Below the pieces are notes generated by a model, which ran no database searches, was not told the origin of the DNA, and saw only the letters and a list, made by a program, of their open reading frames with translations. From assembly GCA_036374435.1 (NCBI GenBank), contig DASUTU010000156.1, positions 1-6,465 of the forward strand: a stretch of 6,465 bases of DNA, given 5' to 3'. The translations under genes and the position numbers were made by a program. Numbering within the stretch: position 1 is the first letter of the stretch; every line of letters begins with the position of its first letter. Origin of the DNA: CALGFI01 sp036374435 (GTDB lineage Bacteria > Actinomycetota > UBA4738 > HRBIN12). Shown one piece after another: positions 4,799 through 6,465 of this stretch.

Positions 4799-6465
<1,667 letters not shown>

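Overview
The window is GC-rich DNA with G/C-biased third codon positions, strong Shine-Dalgarno sites before several genes and no introns. It carries a baeRF-type eRF1-like protein, a DUF2269-type membrane protein, small dienelactone hydrolase and AhpD-fold proteins, and a UvrA paralog. Together these suggest a chromosomal segment from a high-GC bacterium, most likely an actinobacterium. The class or genus cannot be read from the sequence.

Layout from left to right: a complete baeRF family 3-like gene (+, 15-1172). Then a 444-bp gene-poor stretch (1173-1616) with a possibly frameshifted small membrane ORF, a cluster of GAGAC repeats, an isolated 3' half of a tRNA-Gly(GCC) that begins in the anticodon loop, and a strong hairpin. 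Then an AhpD/CMD-family peroxidase-related gene (+, 1617-2219) and a 496-bp gene-poor stretch with an exact 25-bp tandem duplication over a small ORF start. Then a four-helix DUF2269-type membrane protein (-, 2716-3174), a 303-bp gap, and a dienelactone hydrolase family gene (-, 3478-4077). Divergent from it across 63 bp is an ArsR-type winged-helix regulator (+, 4141-4716). A perfect 11-bp stem (4749-4776) follows, and the window ends inside a UvrA-like tandem ABC ATPase (-, 4799 past 6465) whose 5' end lies outside.

The only clear functional pairing is the ArsR-type regulator with the divergent hydrolase. They share a short intergenic region with an inverted repeat next to the regulator start, so the regulator probably controls itself and perhaps the hydrolase. 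The other genes look like independent transcription units: AhpD converges on the DUF2269 gene and the regulator converges on the UvrA-like gene. No complete mobile element, CRISPR array, toxin-antitoxin pair or recognisable new multi-gene system is visible. The most distinctive signal is the tRNA-Gly half with the adjacent short repeats, which resembles one end of an integrated or decayed element.
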